From positions 1 to 14,759 of the forward strand of contig JAOZRQ010000124.1 of NCBI GenBank assembly GCA_029940115.1: DNA of 14,759 nt, in the 5' to 3' direction. Below, piece by piece: positions 1-6,078 of the stretch (its first letter is position 1; each line of letters opens with the position of its first letter). The notes under the pieces were generated by a model. It was not told the DNA's origin, made no database searches, and was given only the letters and a program-made list of their open reading frames with translations. Source of the stretch: Desulfobacterales bacterium. GTDB lineage: Bacteria; Desulfobacterota; Desulfobacteria; Desulfobacterales; 4be13. Both the position numbers and the translations under genes were made by a program.

Positions 1-52
1 ATGGGACCGCCCTTCCTGCACTCCCTTTGTTGAGCTCTCACAAACGCCTGAC

Positions 53-72
53 GGGGCAATGAAGGTTGCCCC
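53..72. repeat. Perfect 7-bp hairpin
   Basis: GGGGCAA (53-59) pairs with TTGCCCC (66-72) across a 6-nt loop. No T-run follows, so it does not look like an intrinsic terminator. It is the first of three hairpins in a row and may belong to one repetitive palindromic element. Confidence 0.5.
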
Positions 73-110
73 CGAAGAGGCCCGGCTTGAGCCAACACCC
101 TGAGGGAACA

Positions 111-195
111 CCCCGAAGGGGTTACATAAACCAGCCCAGGGCTGCCCGGCAATCCCTCAAGCCTTCACTTGCCCGGAACGAGGGCAACCCTGGGG
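111..195. repeat. Compound palindromic element
   Basis: CCCCGAAGGGG at 111-121 is a small GNA-type loop hairpin. Immediately after it, 135-147 pairs with 182-194 as a 13-bp stem with one mismatch around a 34-nt loop. The left arm also contains its own palindrome CAGCCC-a-GGGCTG (132-144), so two folds compete. Dense palindromes of this type are typical of dispersed repetitive extragenic elements. Dispersal in the genome cannot be tested from this window. Confidence 0.45.
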
Positions 196-343
196 AAGGC
201 CCATCAAAAACCCTTGGGGCATGAAACGGACAAAAGTTCTTTGCCAAAAAGCCGGACAAAAGTCTCACCCACATTCGACAATCAACGCAAAAAAAGGCAA
301 CCATCAACATGACGGCAACAATCAAACCCGAACCCTACGGAAA

Positions 344-394
344 CAACTCACAAACTCATCAAACTCATTAAACTCACAAACTCTTTAAACTGAT
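344..394 (+). repeat. Nonamer word repeat (CAAACTCAT-like)
   Basis: Five nearly tandem units lie at 351-359, 360-368, 369-376 (8 nt), 377-385 and 386-394, based on the word CAAACTCAT/TAAACTCTT. A shortened CAACTCA copy lies at 344-350. The array stops 7 nt before the Shine-Dalgarno sequence, so it is probably in the 5' untranslated region of the aminotransferase transcript. Confidence 0.7.
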
Positions 395-400
395 TTACAT

Positions 401-405
401 AGGAG
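401..405 (+). promoter_or_regulatory. Ribosome binding site of first aminotransferase
   Basis: AGGAG lies 5 nt before the ATG at 411, which supports that start. It sits directly after the nonamer repeat. Confidence 0.75.
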
Positions 406-410
406 TAATA

Positions 411-1511
411 ATGATCAATTTTCTACGCGGTGTCCCGTCGGATGAATCTTTGGAAGAAATTAAGCCGTTGGTGGCTGAGGGGTATAAGAACGCAATCCTG
501 AAATATGGCACGGACGTGCTTCAATACGGCCATTTCGGCGGCTTCAAGCCGTTGCGTGAGGCTTTGGGCAACATCCATGATGTTGACCCGGATAGAATTG
601 TCGCGGGAAACGGAGGCTTGGAGGTCATTTCGCTTTTCTTCAAATCCCTTCCCCATAACAGCACCATCGTGATGGAAGAGGCCACTTATGACCGGGTGGC
701 CTTTGACGCGGTTCGCTATGGCCATCAGATCGTCGGCGTCGAAATGACATCCGAAGGGGTGAATCTGTCGGATCTGGAACGCCTGATCAAGACCCATTCC
801 CCGAAGCTCTTCTACGGCATCCCGTTTCATCAGAATCCCACGGGGATCACCTATTCCGAGGAGAATCGCAAGGCTGTGGCGGAACTGTGCGGAAAACATG
901 AGGTGATCTGTGCGTGGGACATTTGTTACCAAACCCTCAGATATGACGGAAGGGAGAACACACCTGTCACGGTTTCAGACTCAGGTCCGGTGCTGATGGG
1001 TTCGTTCACCAAGACCATCACGCCTGGGACAAAGTGCGGCTACATAGTATTGCCGAAGGAGATGGTCGGGCCGGTGACGACCGTCATTGCCAACACCCGG
1101 ATCAACCCGAATCTGCCCACCCAGGCGTTCATCTCGGACTTTATCGAAGCCGGCGAGTATGATGCGTTCCTGAACTTCCTGCACGATCTGTACAGGCCCA
1201 AAATGGACGCGCTGAACCGGGCCATGGATCTCTATTTTTCGGAAACCGATCCGGTCAGGATCACCGGCGGATTCTTTGCCCTTGTCAGGCTCTCCCAAAT
1301 CACCGAGGATAAGGAAGATCGCTTCATAAAAGCCGTTAAGGATGCCGGCGTGAGCATCAGTTCTGCCCGGGCCGTGTTTGCTCCGAACATTCTAAAGAAA
1401 AACCGCGGAAAGGGACTTTTTGTGCGTCTCATCTTTCCCGCACTCGAACCGGAGCAGATTGAGCGAGGCGTTGCAACACTAAAGGAGGTTGAACAATCGG
1501 TATGTGGGTGA
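411..1511 (+). CDS. PLP-dependent aminotransferase, class I/II (LysN/MalY-like)
   Basis: Fold-type I aminotransferase of 366 aa, expected to move an amino group between an amino acid and a 2-oxo acid in the cytoplasm; the substrate cannot be read from sequence. Visible landmarks are QNPTG (Asn142), the AWDICYQ segment with Asp170 and Tyr173 that hold the pyridine ring, and SFTKT with the probable Schiff-base Lys201. The motif after the lysine reads PGTKCGY. Relatives usually have PGLRLGY, so the phosphate-binding Arg appears to be Lys208. The FVRLIF segment near the C terminus carries the candidate substrate-carboxylate Arg. The start is supported by AGGAG 5 nt upstream. A second, different aminotransferase follows in the same direction and is probably co-transcribed. 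Family assignment is firm; the subfamily is a guess. Confidence 0.88.
   Translation: MINFLRGVPSDESLEEIKPLVAEGYKNAILKYGTDVLQYGHFGGFKPLREALGNIHDVDPDRIVAGNGGLEVISLFFKSLPHNSTIVMEEATYDRVAFDAVRYGHQIVGVEMTSEGVNLSDLERLIKTHSPKLFYGIPFHQNPTGITYSEENRKAVAELCGKHEVICAWDICYQTLRYDGRENTPVTVSDSGPVLMGSFTKTITPGTKCGYIVLPKEMVGPVTTVIANTRINPNLPTQAFISDFIEAGEYDAFLNFLHDLYRPKMDALNRAMDLYFSETDPVRITGGFFALVRLSQITEDKEDRFIKAVKDAGVSISSARAVFAPNILKKNRGKGLFVRLIFPALEPEQIERGVATLKEVEQSVCG
1481..1489 (+). promoter_or_regulatory. Strong Shine-Dalgarno-like sequence inside gene end
   Basis: AAAGGAGGT is an excellent match to the anti-Shine-Dalgarno complement. It lies inside the last codons of the first aminotransferase (coding for KEV), 12 nt before an ATG at 1502 that opens a 48-codon frame. 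It may serve that small ORF or be a coincidence of codon choice. Confidence 0.3.
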
Positions 1512-1648
1512 GAAGTGAGGAACCGAAACTGAAACAAGGAGTATCACGCCCCACGTTTCACGCATCACGCATCACGTTTCACGCACCACGTTTCACGTCT
1601 CACGCATCACGTCTCACGCATCACGTTTCATTTCGAGAAAGGACATAA
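1502..1648 (+). CDS. Possible small ORF of heptapeptide repeats between the aminotransferases
   Basis: A 48-codon frame starts at ATG 1502, overlaps the end of the first aminotransferase, and stops with TAA at 1646-1648, one base before the ATG of the second. Because the DNA repeats every 7 nt, the peptide repeats every 7 residues (ASRITFH, APRFTSH, ASRLTHH). It is basic and His-rich. A strong AAAGGAGGT lies 12 nt upstream, a little far from the start. Such a frame could couple translation of the two enzymes. It is equally possible that a stop-poor repeat simply happens to be open. No homologue is recognised. Confidence 0.2.
   Translation: MWVRSEEPKLKQGVSRPTFHASRITFHAPRFTSHASRLTHHVSFRERT
1544..1627 (+). 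repeat. Heptamer array, consensus YCACGYN, 12 units
   Basis: Twelve units lie in perfect 7-nt phase with no insertion: TCACGCC, CCACGTT, TCACGCA, TCACGCA, TCACGTT, TCACGCA, CCACGTT, TCACGTC, TCACGCA, TCACGTC, TCACGCA, TCACGTT. It fills almost all of the gap between the two aminotransferases and stops 10 nt before the ribosome binding site of the second. It resembles the short tandem heptamer repeats (STRR) known from filamentous cyanobacteria in organisation, not necessarily in origin. Confidence 0.9.
1638..1643 (+). promoter_or_regulatory. Ribosome binding site of second aminotransferase
   Basis: AAAGGA lies 6 nt before ATG 1650 and decides that start. Confidence 0.7.
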
Positions 1649-1649
1649 A

Positions 1650-2972
1650 ATGAAAATCGATCCGATTGCCCAAGAAATGAACGCCGTGATCAAAAGCGGC
1701 AATCCCCATCTGATGGAGATGCTTTCTAAAACTGGCAGAAGGCTTTATTTTCCCAAAAGCATCTTGGCCCAGACCGCTGAGGCCAGACAGAAGGCGTATG
1801 ACAAGTTCAACGCCACCATCGGCATTGCCACGGCCGATCGTCATACCCTACATCTGCCGTCGGTGATGGCGTACATCAAGGACATCCGGCCGAGCGACGC
1901 ATTGACATACGCGCCCCCTCCTGGGATTTTCTCACTCCGGCAGATATGGAAGGAGGCCATGTATGAAAAAAACCCTTCCCTGAAAGGCAAATCCGTGAGC
2001 TTGCCGGTGGTCACCAACGGCATCACCCACGGACTCAGCGTATTCTCGGACATGTTCATGGACCCGGATGATGTGCTGATCTTTCCAGACAAGATGTGGG
2101 GAAACAATTATCTGATCATGTCCGTAAGAGAGGACGCCCGCATCAGCCACTACCCCATGTTCTCCCCAGACCGGGGATTCAACCTCGCCGGACTTGAGGC
2201 CGCGGTCAGGCAGGAGGCGAAGAACAACTACAAGGTGATCGTATTTCTGAATTTTCCCAACAATCCCACCGGCTACACGGTCACCGAAAACGAGGGGGAT
2301 GAGATCGTGGATATCCTGACAAAGGTGGCTGAGGAAGGGACAAACATCATCGCTGTCACCGATGACGCGTATTTCGGGCTCTGCTATGAAGACATCCCCC
2401 TGAAGGAATCCCTGTTCGCACGGATGTGCGACCGTCATTCCCGATTACTGGCGGTCAAGCTGGACGGCGTGACAGGCGAACTGTTCGCCTGGGGAATCCG
2501 AGTTGGCTTCATCACTTACGGCACGGTGATAAAGGGAGACCATGCCGCGTTTTACGACGCGCTGGAGCGGAAGACTGCCGGGAACATCCGGGGATCAGTC
2601 TCCAGTGCCAGCCACATCGGGCAGTCCATTGTGCTCAACGCCCTGAAGTCTCCGGGCATACAAAAGGAGATGACTGAGAAAAAGGAAGTCCTGCGGAAAA
2701 GGGCCATGCGGGTCAAGGAGGTGGCCGCGGGTTCCGAGTATCAGGACGCGTGGGAAATGTATCCCTTCAATTCAGGCTACTTCGTATGCCTCCGGCTCAA
2801 AACCGTCAAGGCCGAGGCCCTGCGGGTCCATCTTTTGGACAGATACAAGGTCGGCACGATCTCGGTGGGGGAGAGAGACCTCAGAATCGCCTTCTCAACC
2901 ATTGATGAGGAGAACATCGAGGAGCTGTTTGAGTTCATAAGCAAAGCAGTCAAAGACCTAAATGAAGGATGA
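1650..2972 (+). CDS. PLP-dependent aminotransferase, class I/II (aspartate/aromatic-type fold)
   Basis: A 440-aa fold-type I aminotransferase, longer than and clearly different from its upstream neighbour, so not a recent duplicate. The active-site set is complete by eye: NFPNNPTGY (Asn205), VTDDAYFG (Asp239 and Tyr241), Lys270 in LLAVKLDG as the PLP Schiff-base lysine, GIRVGF with Arg284 for the phosphate, and DLRIAFS with Arg412 for the substrate carboxylate. The role would be amino-group transfer in the cytoplasm; the donor and acceptor are unknown. It may act with the first aminotransferase. A link to the lipopeptide locus about 3 kb downstream is only speculation. The last four sense codons and the stop already lie inside the next heptamer array, so the repeat has grown into, or from, the gene's end. 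Confidence 0.88.
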   Translation: MKIDPIAQEMNAVIKSGNPHLMEMLSKTGRRLYFPKSILAQTAEARQKAYDKFNATIGIATADRHTLHLPSVMAYIKDIRPSDALTYAPPPGIFSLRQIWKEAMYEKNPSLKGKSVSLPVVTNGITHGLSVFSDMFMDPDDVLIFPDKMWGNNYLIMSVREDARISHYPMFSPDRGFNLAGLEAAVRQEAKNNYKVIVFLNFPNNPTGYTVTENEGDEIVDILTKVAEEGTNIIAVTDDAYFGLCYEDIPLKESLFARMCDRHSRLLAVKLDGVTGELFAWGIRVGFITYGTVIKGDHAAFYDALERKTAGNIRGSVSSASHIGQSIVLNALKSPGIQKEMTEKKEVLRKRAMRVKEVAAGSEYQDAWEMYPFNSGYFVCLRLKTVKAEALRVHLLDRYKVGTISVGERDLRIAFSTIDEENIEELFEFISKAVKDLNEG

Positions 2973-3137
2973 AATATGAAGGATGAAGGATGAAAATGTG
3001 AAGGATGAAATATGAAATGTGAAGGATGAAATGTGAAGGATGAAATGGACACTTCATCCTTCATCCTTCATCCTTCATCCTTCACCCTTCATCCTTCACC
3101 CTTCACATTTTCATCCTTCATCTTTAACCCTTAACCC
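2962..3137. repeat. Inverted heptamer array (giant imperfect hairpin)
   Basis: The left arm (2962-3046) is twelve heptamers of ATGAAGG, ATGAAAT and GTGAAGG type plus one extra T. The right arm (3053-3137) is twelve heptamers of TTCATCC, TTCACCC and TTAACCC type plus one extra T. The six bases between them (3047-3052) mark the strand switch. The arms are reverse complements in word content. One 22-bp stretch (2983-3004 versus 3100-3121), including the irregular extra base, is a perfect inverted match. This implies that one arm was copied from the other. The array begins inside the end of the aminotransferase and ends 13 nt before the chloride channel start. It could end transcription or form a cruciform. 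No T-run follows. Confidence 0.85.
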
Positions 3138-3150
3138 TTGAAAAAACGTC

Positions 3151-4965
3151 ATGCTTTCAAAAGTCAGAGAAAAATTGGGGGAGAATATCCGCAAGGAGAC
3201 TTACACCCATGCGGGCAAATGGGCTCTCTACTTCTTTATCATCGGCATTATTGCGGGCTTGGGCTCCATTGTGTTTCATTACCTTTGTCAGATCGGTGTC
3301 CATTACTTCATGGATATGATGGCCGGGTATCGGCCCCCTTCCCCTGCGGGGGAGCATCATCTGATCACGCCCACATCCCGGCCCCTTGACCGATGGGTTC
3401 TCCTGTTCCTTCCCGCGCTGGGCGGCATTTTGAGCGGATGGATCGTCTATACCTTTGCCCCTGAGGCCGAAGGTCACGGCACGGACGCCGCGATTGACGC
3501 GTACCACCGAAAGGGAGGCTTCATCCGGGGCGCGGTTCCCATCGTGAAGACCATTGCCTCTGCCATCACCTTGACCACCGGCGGATCCGGGGGGAGGGAG
3601 GGCCCCATCGCGCAGATCGGCGCGGGGTTTGGATCGTATATGGCCACGCTACTGAAGCTCTCGGACCGGGAGCGGCGCATCATGATGGCCGCAGGCATCG
3701 GTGCCGGGGTCGGCAGCATCTTCAGGGCTCCCCTTGCAGGCGCGCTCTTTGCCGCAGAGGTGTTGTACCGGGACCCGGAGTTCGAATCCGAGGTGATTCT
3801 GCCGGCCGGCATCTCCTCGGTGGTCGCCTATTGCCTCTTCTGCTTGGTCTTTGGCTGGGGATCGCTCTTTGAATCGCCCAATTTTCAGTTCCGAAATCCT
3901 CTGGAACTCGGGCCTTACCTTGTGCTTGCGCTTGTCTTGGTGCTCACAGGCATTTTCTACGTCAAGTCATTTTACGGCATCACCCGGCTCTTCAGATCCG
4001 TCAGGGCCGTGCCGAACCACCTGAAACCGGCCATCGGCGGCCTCTGCACCGGGATCATCGGCTTCTTTCTGCCCCAGACCCTGGCATTCGGCTACGGCTA
4101 TATCCAGCAGGCCCTCAATCCGGAGATGCTCATCAACAGTGTGAGCGTCTGGTTCCTGCTCTCCCTCGCCTTGGGAAAGGTCCTGGCCACATCCTTTTCC
4201 ATCGGATCCGGGGGAAGCGGCGGCGTGTTCGGCCCGTCGGTGGTGATCGGCGGCGCGATGGGGGGCGTGGTCGGCAAGGTCTTTCACAACATCATGCCGG
4301 GAGTGGTTGCCGAGCCGGGCGCGTTCGTGATCGTGGGCATGGCCGGATTCTTCACCGCGGTCTCCAACACGCCCATTTCCACCATCATATTTGTGAGCGA
4401 GATGACCAACTCCTACCATCTGCTACTCCCGAGTCTGCTGGTATGCCTAGTGGCCTACCGGCTGTCAGAGCCATGGACCATCTATGAGAAGCAGGTCAAG
4501 AGCAAGATCGAATCCCCGGCCCATGCCGGCGAATTCTTCGTGGATATCTTGCAGACCATCCGGGTGGATGATCTGATGCATCTCGTGAAAAAAGTGCAAT
4601 TGATCCCTCAGGATATGTCCTTCCATGAGTTCAAGACATATTTCTCCAAGACCAAGCAACACTATTTTCCTGTGATGGACGAGGATGAACGCCTGATCGG
4701 CATATTCTCCAGCACCGACATTCGCGAAGTGCTCTTTGCCACCGGCATCGAGGACCTCATACTGGCAAAGGACATCTGCACCAGCGACATCATCGTCACC
4801 ACGCCATCGGAAGACCTGAGCACCGTGCTTCAGAAGTTCACCATGAAGAACATAGACAGCCTGCCGGTGGTCCGGGATGACAATCACCACGTCCTCCTCG
4901 GCATGCTCGACAGGAGAACGGTGATCTCGTTCTACAATGAGATGATCCAAGACATGAAGACCTAG
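3151..4965 (+). CDS. CLC-family chloride channel/transporter with two CBS domains
   Basis: A 604-aa integral membrane protein moving Cl- (or another anion), with a cytoplasmic regulatory tail. The CLC core spans about residues 22-445 with many hydrophobic helices. Signature motifs are GSGGREGP (gating Glu150), GSGGSGGVFGPS (352-363) and Tyr445 in the WTIYEKQ segment, matching the anion-coordinating Tyr445 of E. coli ClcA. A CBS pair follows at about 473-530 and 540-597, and may bind adenine nucleotides. At PLAGALFAAEV the position equal to the proton Glu203 of E. coli ClcA is Val204, as in channel-type CLCs. The start has no good ribosome binding site; ATG 3151 follows the repeat array by 13 nt. 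Family assignment is very secure; transporter versus channel is open. Confidence 0.95.
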   Translation: MLSKVREKLGENIRKETYTHAGKWALYFFIIGIIAGLGSIVFHYLCQIGVHYFMDMMAGYRPPSPAGEHHLITPTSRPLDRWVLLFLPALGGILSGWIVYTFAPEAEGHGTDAAIDAYHRKGGFIRGAVPIVKTIASAITLTTGGSGGREGPIAQIGAGFGSYMATLLKLSDRERRIMMAAGIGAGVGSIFRAPLAGALFAAEVLYRDPEFESEVILPAGISSVVAYCLFCLVFGWGSLFESPNFQFRNPLELGPYLVLALVLVLTGIFYVKSFYGITRLFRSVRAVPNHLKPAIGGLCTGIIGFFLPQTLAFGYGYIQQALNPEMLINSVSVWFLLSLALGKVLATSFSIGSGGSGGVFGPSVVIGGAMGGVVGKVFHNIMPGVVAEPGAFVIVGMAGFFTAVSNTPISTIIFVSEMTNSYHLLLPSLLVCLVAYRLSEPWTIYEKQVKSKIESPAHAGEFFVDILQTIRVDDLMHLVKKVQLIPQDMSFHEFKTYFSKTKQHYFPVMDEDERLIGIFSSTDIREVLFATGIEDLILAKDICTSDIIVTTPSEDLSTVLQKFTMKNIDSLPVVRDDNHHVLLGMLDRRTVISFYNEMIQDMKT

Positions 4966-4984
4966 TCGGAGAATATGTGAAATT

Positions 4985-5047
4985 TGATGCTTGATGTTTG
5001 ATGCTGGATGTTTGATGCTGGATGCTGGATGTTTGATGCTCAATGCT
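4985..5047 (+). repeat. Heptamer array, consensus KGATGYT, 9 units
   Basis: Nine units in exact 7-nt phase: TGATGCT, TGATGTT, TGATGCT, GGATGTT, TGATGCT, GGATGCT, GGATGTT, TGATGCT, CAATGCT. It begins 19 nt after the stop of the chloride channel gene. The words differ from those of the other arrays in the window, but the period and word-level variation are the same. Confidence 0.9.
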
Positions 5048-5053
5048 TGAGAC

Positions 5054-5097
5054 GTAGGTCCTCTGCCTACTTCCGCCGGGTTGGCAAATCCGGCGGA
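5054..5097. repeat. Two adjacent hairpins, possible repetitive palindrome or weak terminator
   Basis: GTAGG (5054-5058) pairs with CCTAC (5066-5070). Next to it TCCGCCGG (5072-5079) pairs with CCGGCGGA (5090-5097) around a 10-nt loop. The second stem is GC-rich and followed by TTTAT, so it could weakly end transcription from the chloride channel gene. The paired layout also fits a repetitive extragenic palindrome. Confidence 0.45.
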
Positions 5098-5584
5098 TTT
5101 ATCAATTCGAGCCGAGCGAGAGGTTCCATGTAGGCCAAAAGGCGGGCAAGGGAAATTGGCTGATTTGGACGGCCCAGACCAGATCAGCAACATGTCGGCA
5201 TTGTCACGCTTCATCACGAAACTGGTCCGTGAGATTCCGGATCGGAAATCGATGATGTTGTCCATTGACGAGGTGGATAAAAGCAGCAACAACCAGTTGT
5301 TTTTGGACTTTCTGGGCATGTTGCGCAAGAAATATCTGCGCAGAGATGCGGGCAGGGAGGAGAGCTTTCACTCGGTCATCCTGGCCGGGGTGCATGATGT
5401 CAAAACCCTCAAGGCGAACCGAACCGGGGGCCATGAGAGGGTTGTCGGTCCCGGCATTGACGCCATTCGTGCCATTCGTGTAATTCGTGGTCGCTTCCGG
5501 CGGCCCGTGTCGGAAACCACAAAAACCGTTGGAACCAGAAATAATTTCAAAAATGTGACCATAGTCAATGAGATCGTAAGATGA
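5081..5584 (+). pseudogene. Internal fragment of a P-loop ATPase (Walker B part)
   Basis: The open frame is 167 codons, but only about residues 33-110 (roughly 5177-5410) look like protein. They contain KSMMLSIDEVDKSSNNQ, a Walker B strand with acidic DE, followed by SFHSVILAGVHDVKTLK, which resembles a sensor strand of AAA/STAND-like ATPases. There is no Walker A before it, and homology stops abruptly after KTLK. The tail reads through a CATTCGTG repeat and looks like translated non-coding DNA. The first ~30 residues cross the hairpin element. I read it as a remnant lacking both ends. A separate N-terminal piece of what looks like the same family follows at 5581. Family naming is from memory of similar proteins and is tentative. 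Confidence 0.5.
5463..5489 (+). repeat. Nonamer word repeat (CCATTCGTG), 3 units
   Basis: CCATTCGTG (5463-5471), CCATTCGTG (5472-5480) and TAATTCGTG (5481-5489) follow in phase. This is the same 9-nt organisation as at 351-394 with a different word. It lies between the two ATPase fragments and marks where coding sequence has been replaced by intergenic-type DNA. Confidence 0.75.
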
Positions 5585-6078
5585 AACAAAAATGGTACCC
5601 GATTTTTCAAAGTGTGCCGGCCGATGAATTCACCGACCGGCAGGAGATCATGGATTATCTGCTGCGCTGGGCCGCAAACACCCCCCGGGACATCACCCTG
5701 AGTACGGCCGTGATCGGACAGCGGCGTCTCGGCAAGACGGCGGTGATGGAGCAGGTCTACAACCGCCTTTTCTGGGAACAGGAGGTGGTGGTGCCGATCT
5801 ATTTCACGTTTGAGGCATGCCCGATCACCTCCACCGAATTCGCGTTTGCCTATTACACCAACTTCCTGCGTCAGTATGTGGCCTTCCGGCGCAAGGATCA
5901 CCTCCTGGCCCGAGGCACGGACAGGGATGTGGAACTGAGGGATCTGACGGAGATGGCCGAACCGCTCCCTTGCCCGCATCCGTGCCATTGCGGAGGACGC
6001 ACGGGCGAAACTGGTACTGACCGTCTCGTCCCTCCTCCCTTCCCTGCGGAAGAAGGTCCCGGGAATTCCGCAGCTTGA
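5581..6078 (+). pseudogene. N-terminal fragment of a P-loop ATPase, fused out of frame to a FAAL
   Basis: The 165-codon frame begins with an apparently authentic N terminus. EFTDRQEIMDYLLRW leads into a Walker A loop GQRRLGKT with Lys52, then a YFTFEACP strand. ATPase-like sequence runs to about the RDLTEMAE segment (near 5957). After that the frame reads as low-complexity Pro/Cys-rich peptide because it is out of frame over the FAAL domain. The protein therefore has nucleotide-binding residues but no Walker B, and cannot be a working ATPase alone. The matching Walker B part lies upstream at 5177-5410, in reversed order, so the two pieces cannot come from one simple interruption. The start codon overlaps the preceding stop (ATGA), probably by chance. 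Confidence 0.5.

Larger units (their letters stand above)
1..410. other. Non-coding 5' region with structured DNA
   Basis: No convincing gene is visible here. The ATG at position 1 runs only ten codons before a stop. The region contains three inverted repeats (53-72, 111-121, 135-194), then A/C-rich DNA, and ends in a 9-nt-period repeat (344-394) directly before the ribosome binding site of the first aminotransferase. No clear promoter pair could be picked out by eye. Confidence 0.6.

Noticed and set aside
122..325. 67-aa minus-strand ORF with a hydrophobic N terminus
   Set aside because: It runs through the palindromic element, has no recognisable domain, and its composition follows the repeat.
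1544..1627. CRISPR-like array
   Set aside because: Units are 7 nt and abut directly, with no spacers of 25-40 nt and no cas genes nearby.
2777..3064. 95-aa minus-strand ORF rich in HPSHF/FIFHPS repeats
   Set aside because: It is the translation of the heptamer array plus the antisense of the aminotransferase end.
4465..5328. 287-aa minus-strand ORF
   Set aside because: It is antisense to the CBS domains and then reads through the heptamer array (SIKHPASSIKHPAS) and the ATPase fragment.
5581..5584. ATGA stop/start overlap as evidence of an operon
   Set aside because: The upstream frame is translated non-coding DNA at this point, so the overlap is likely chance.
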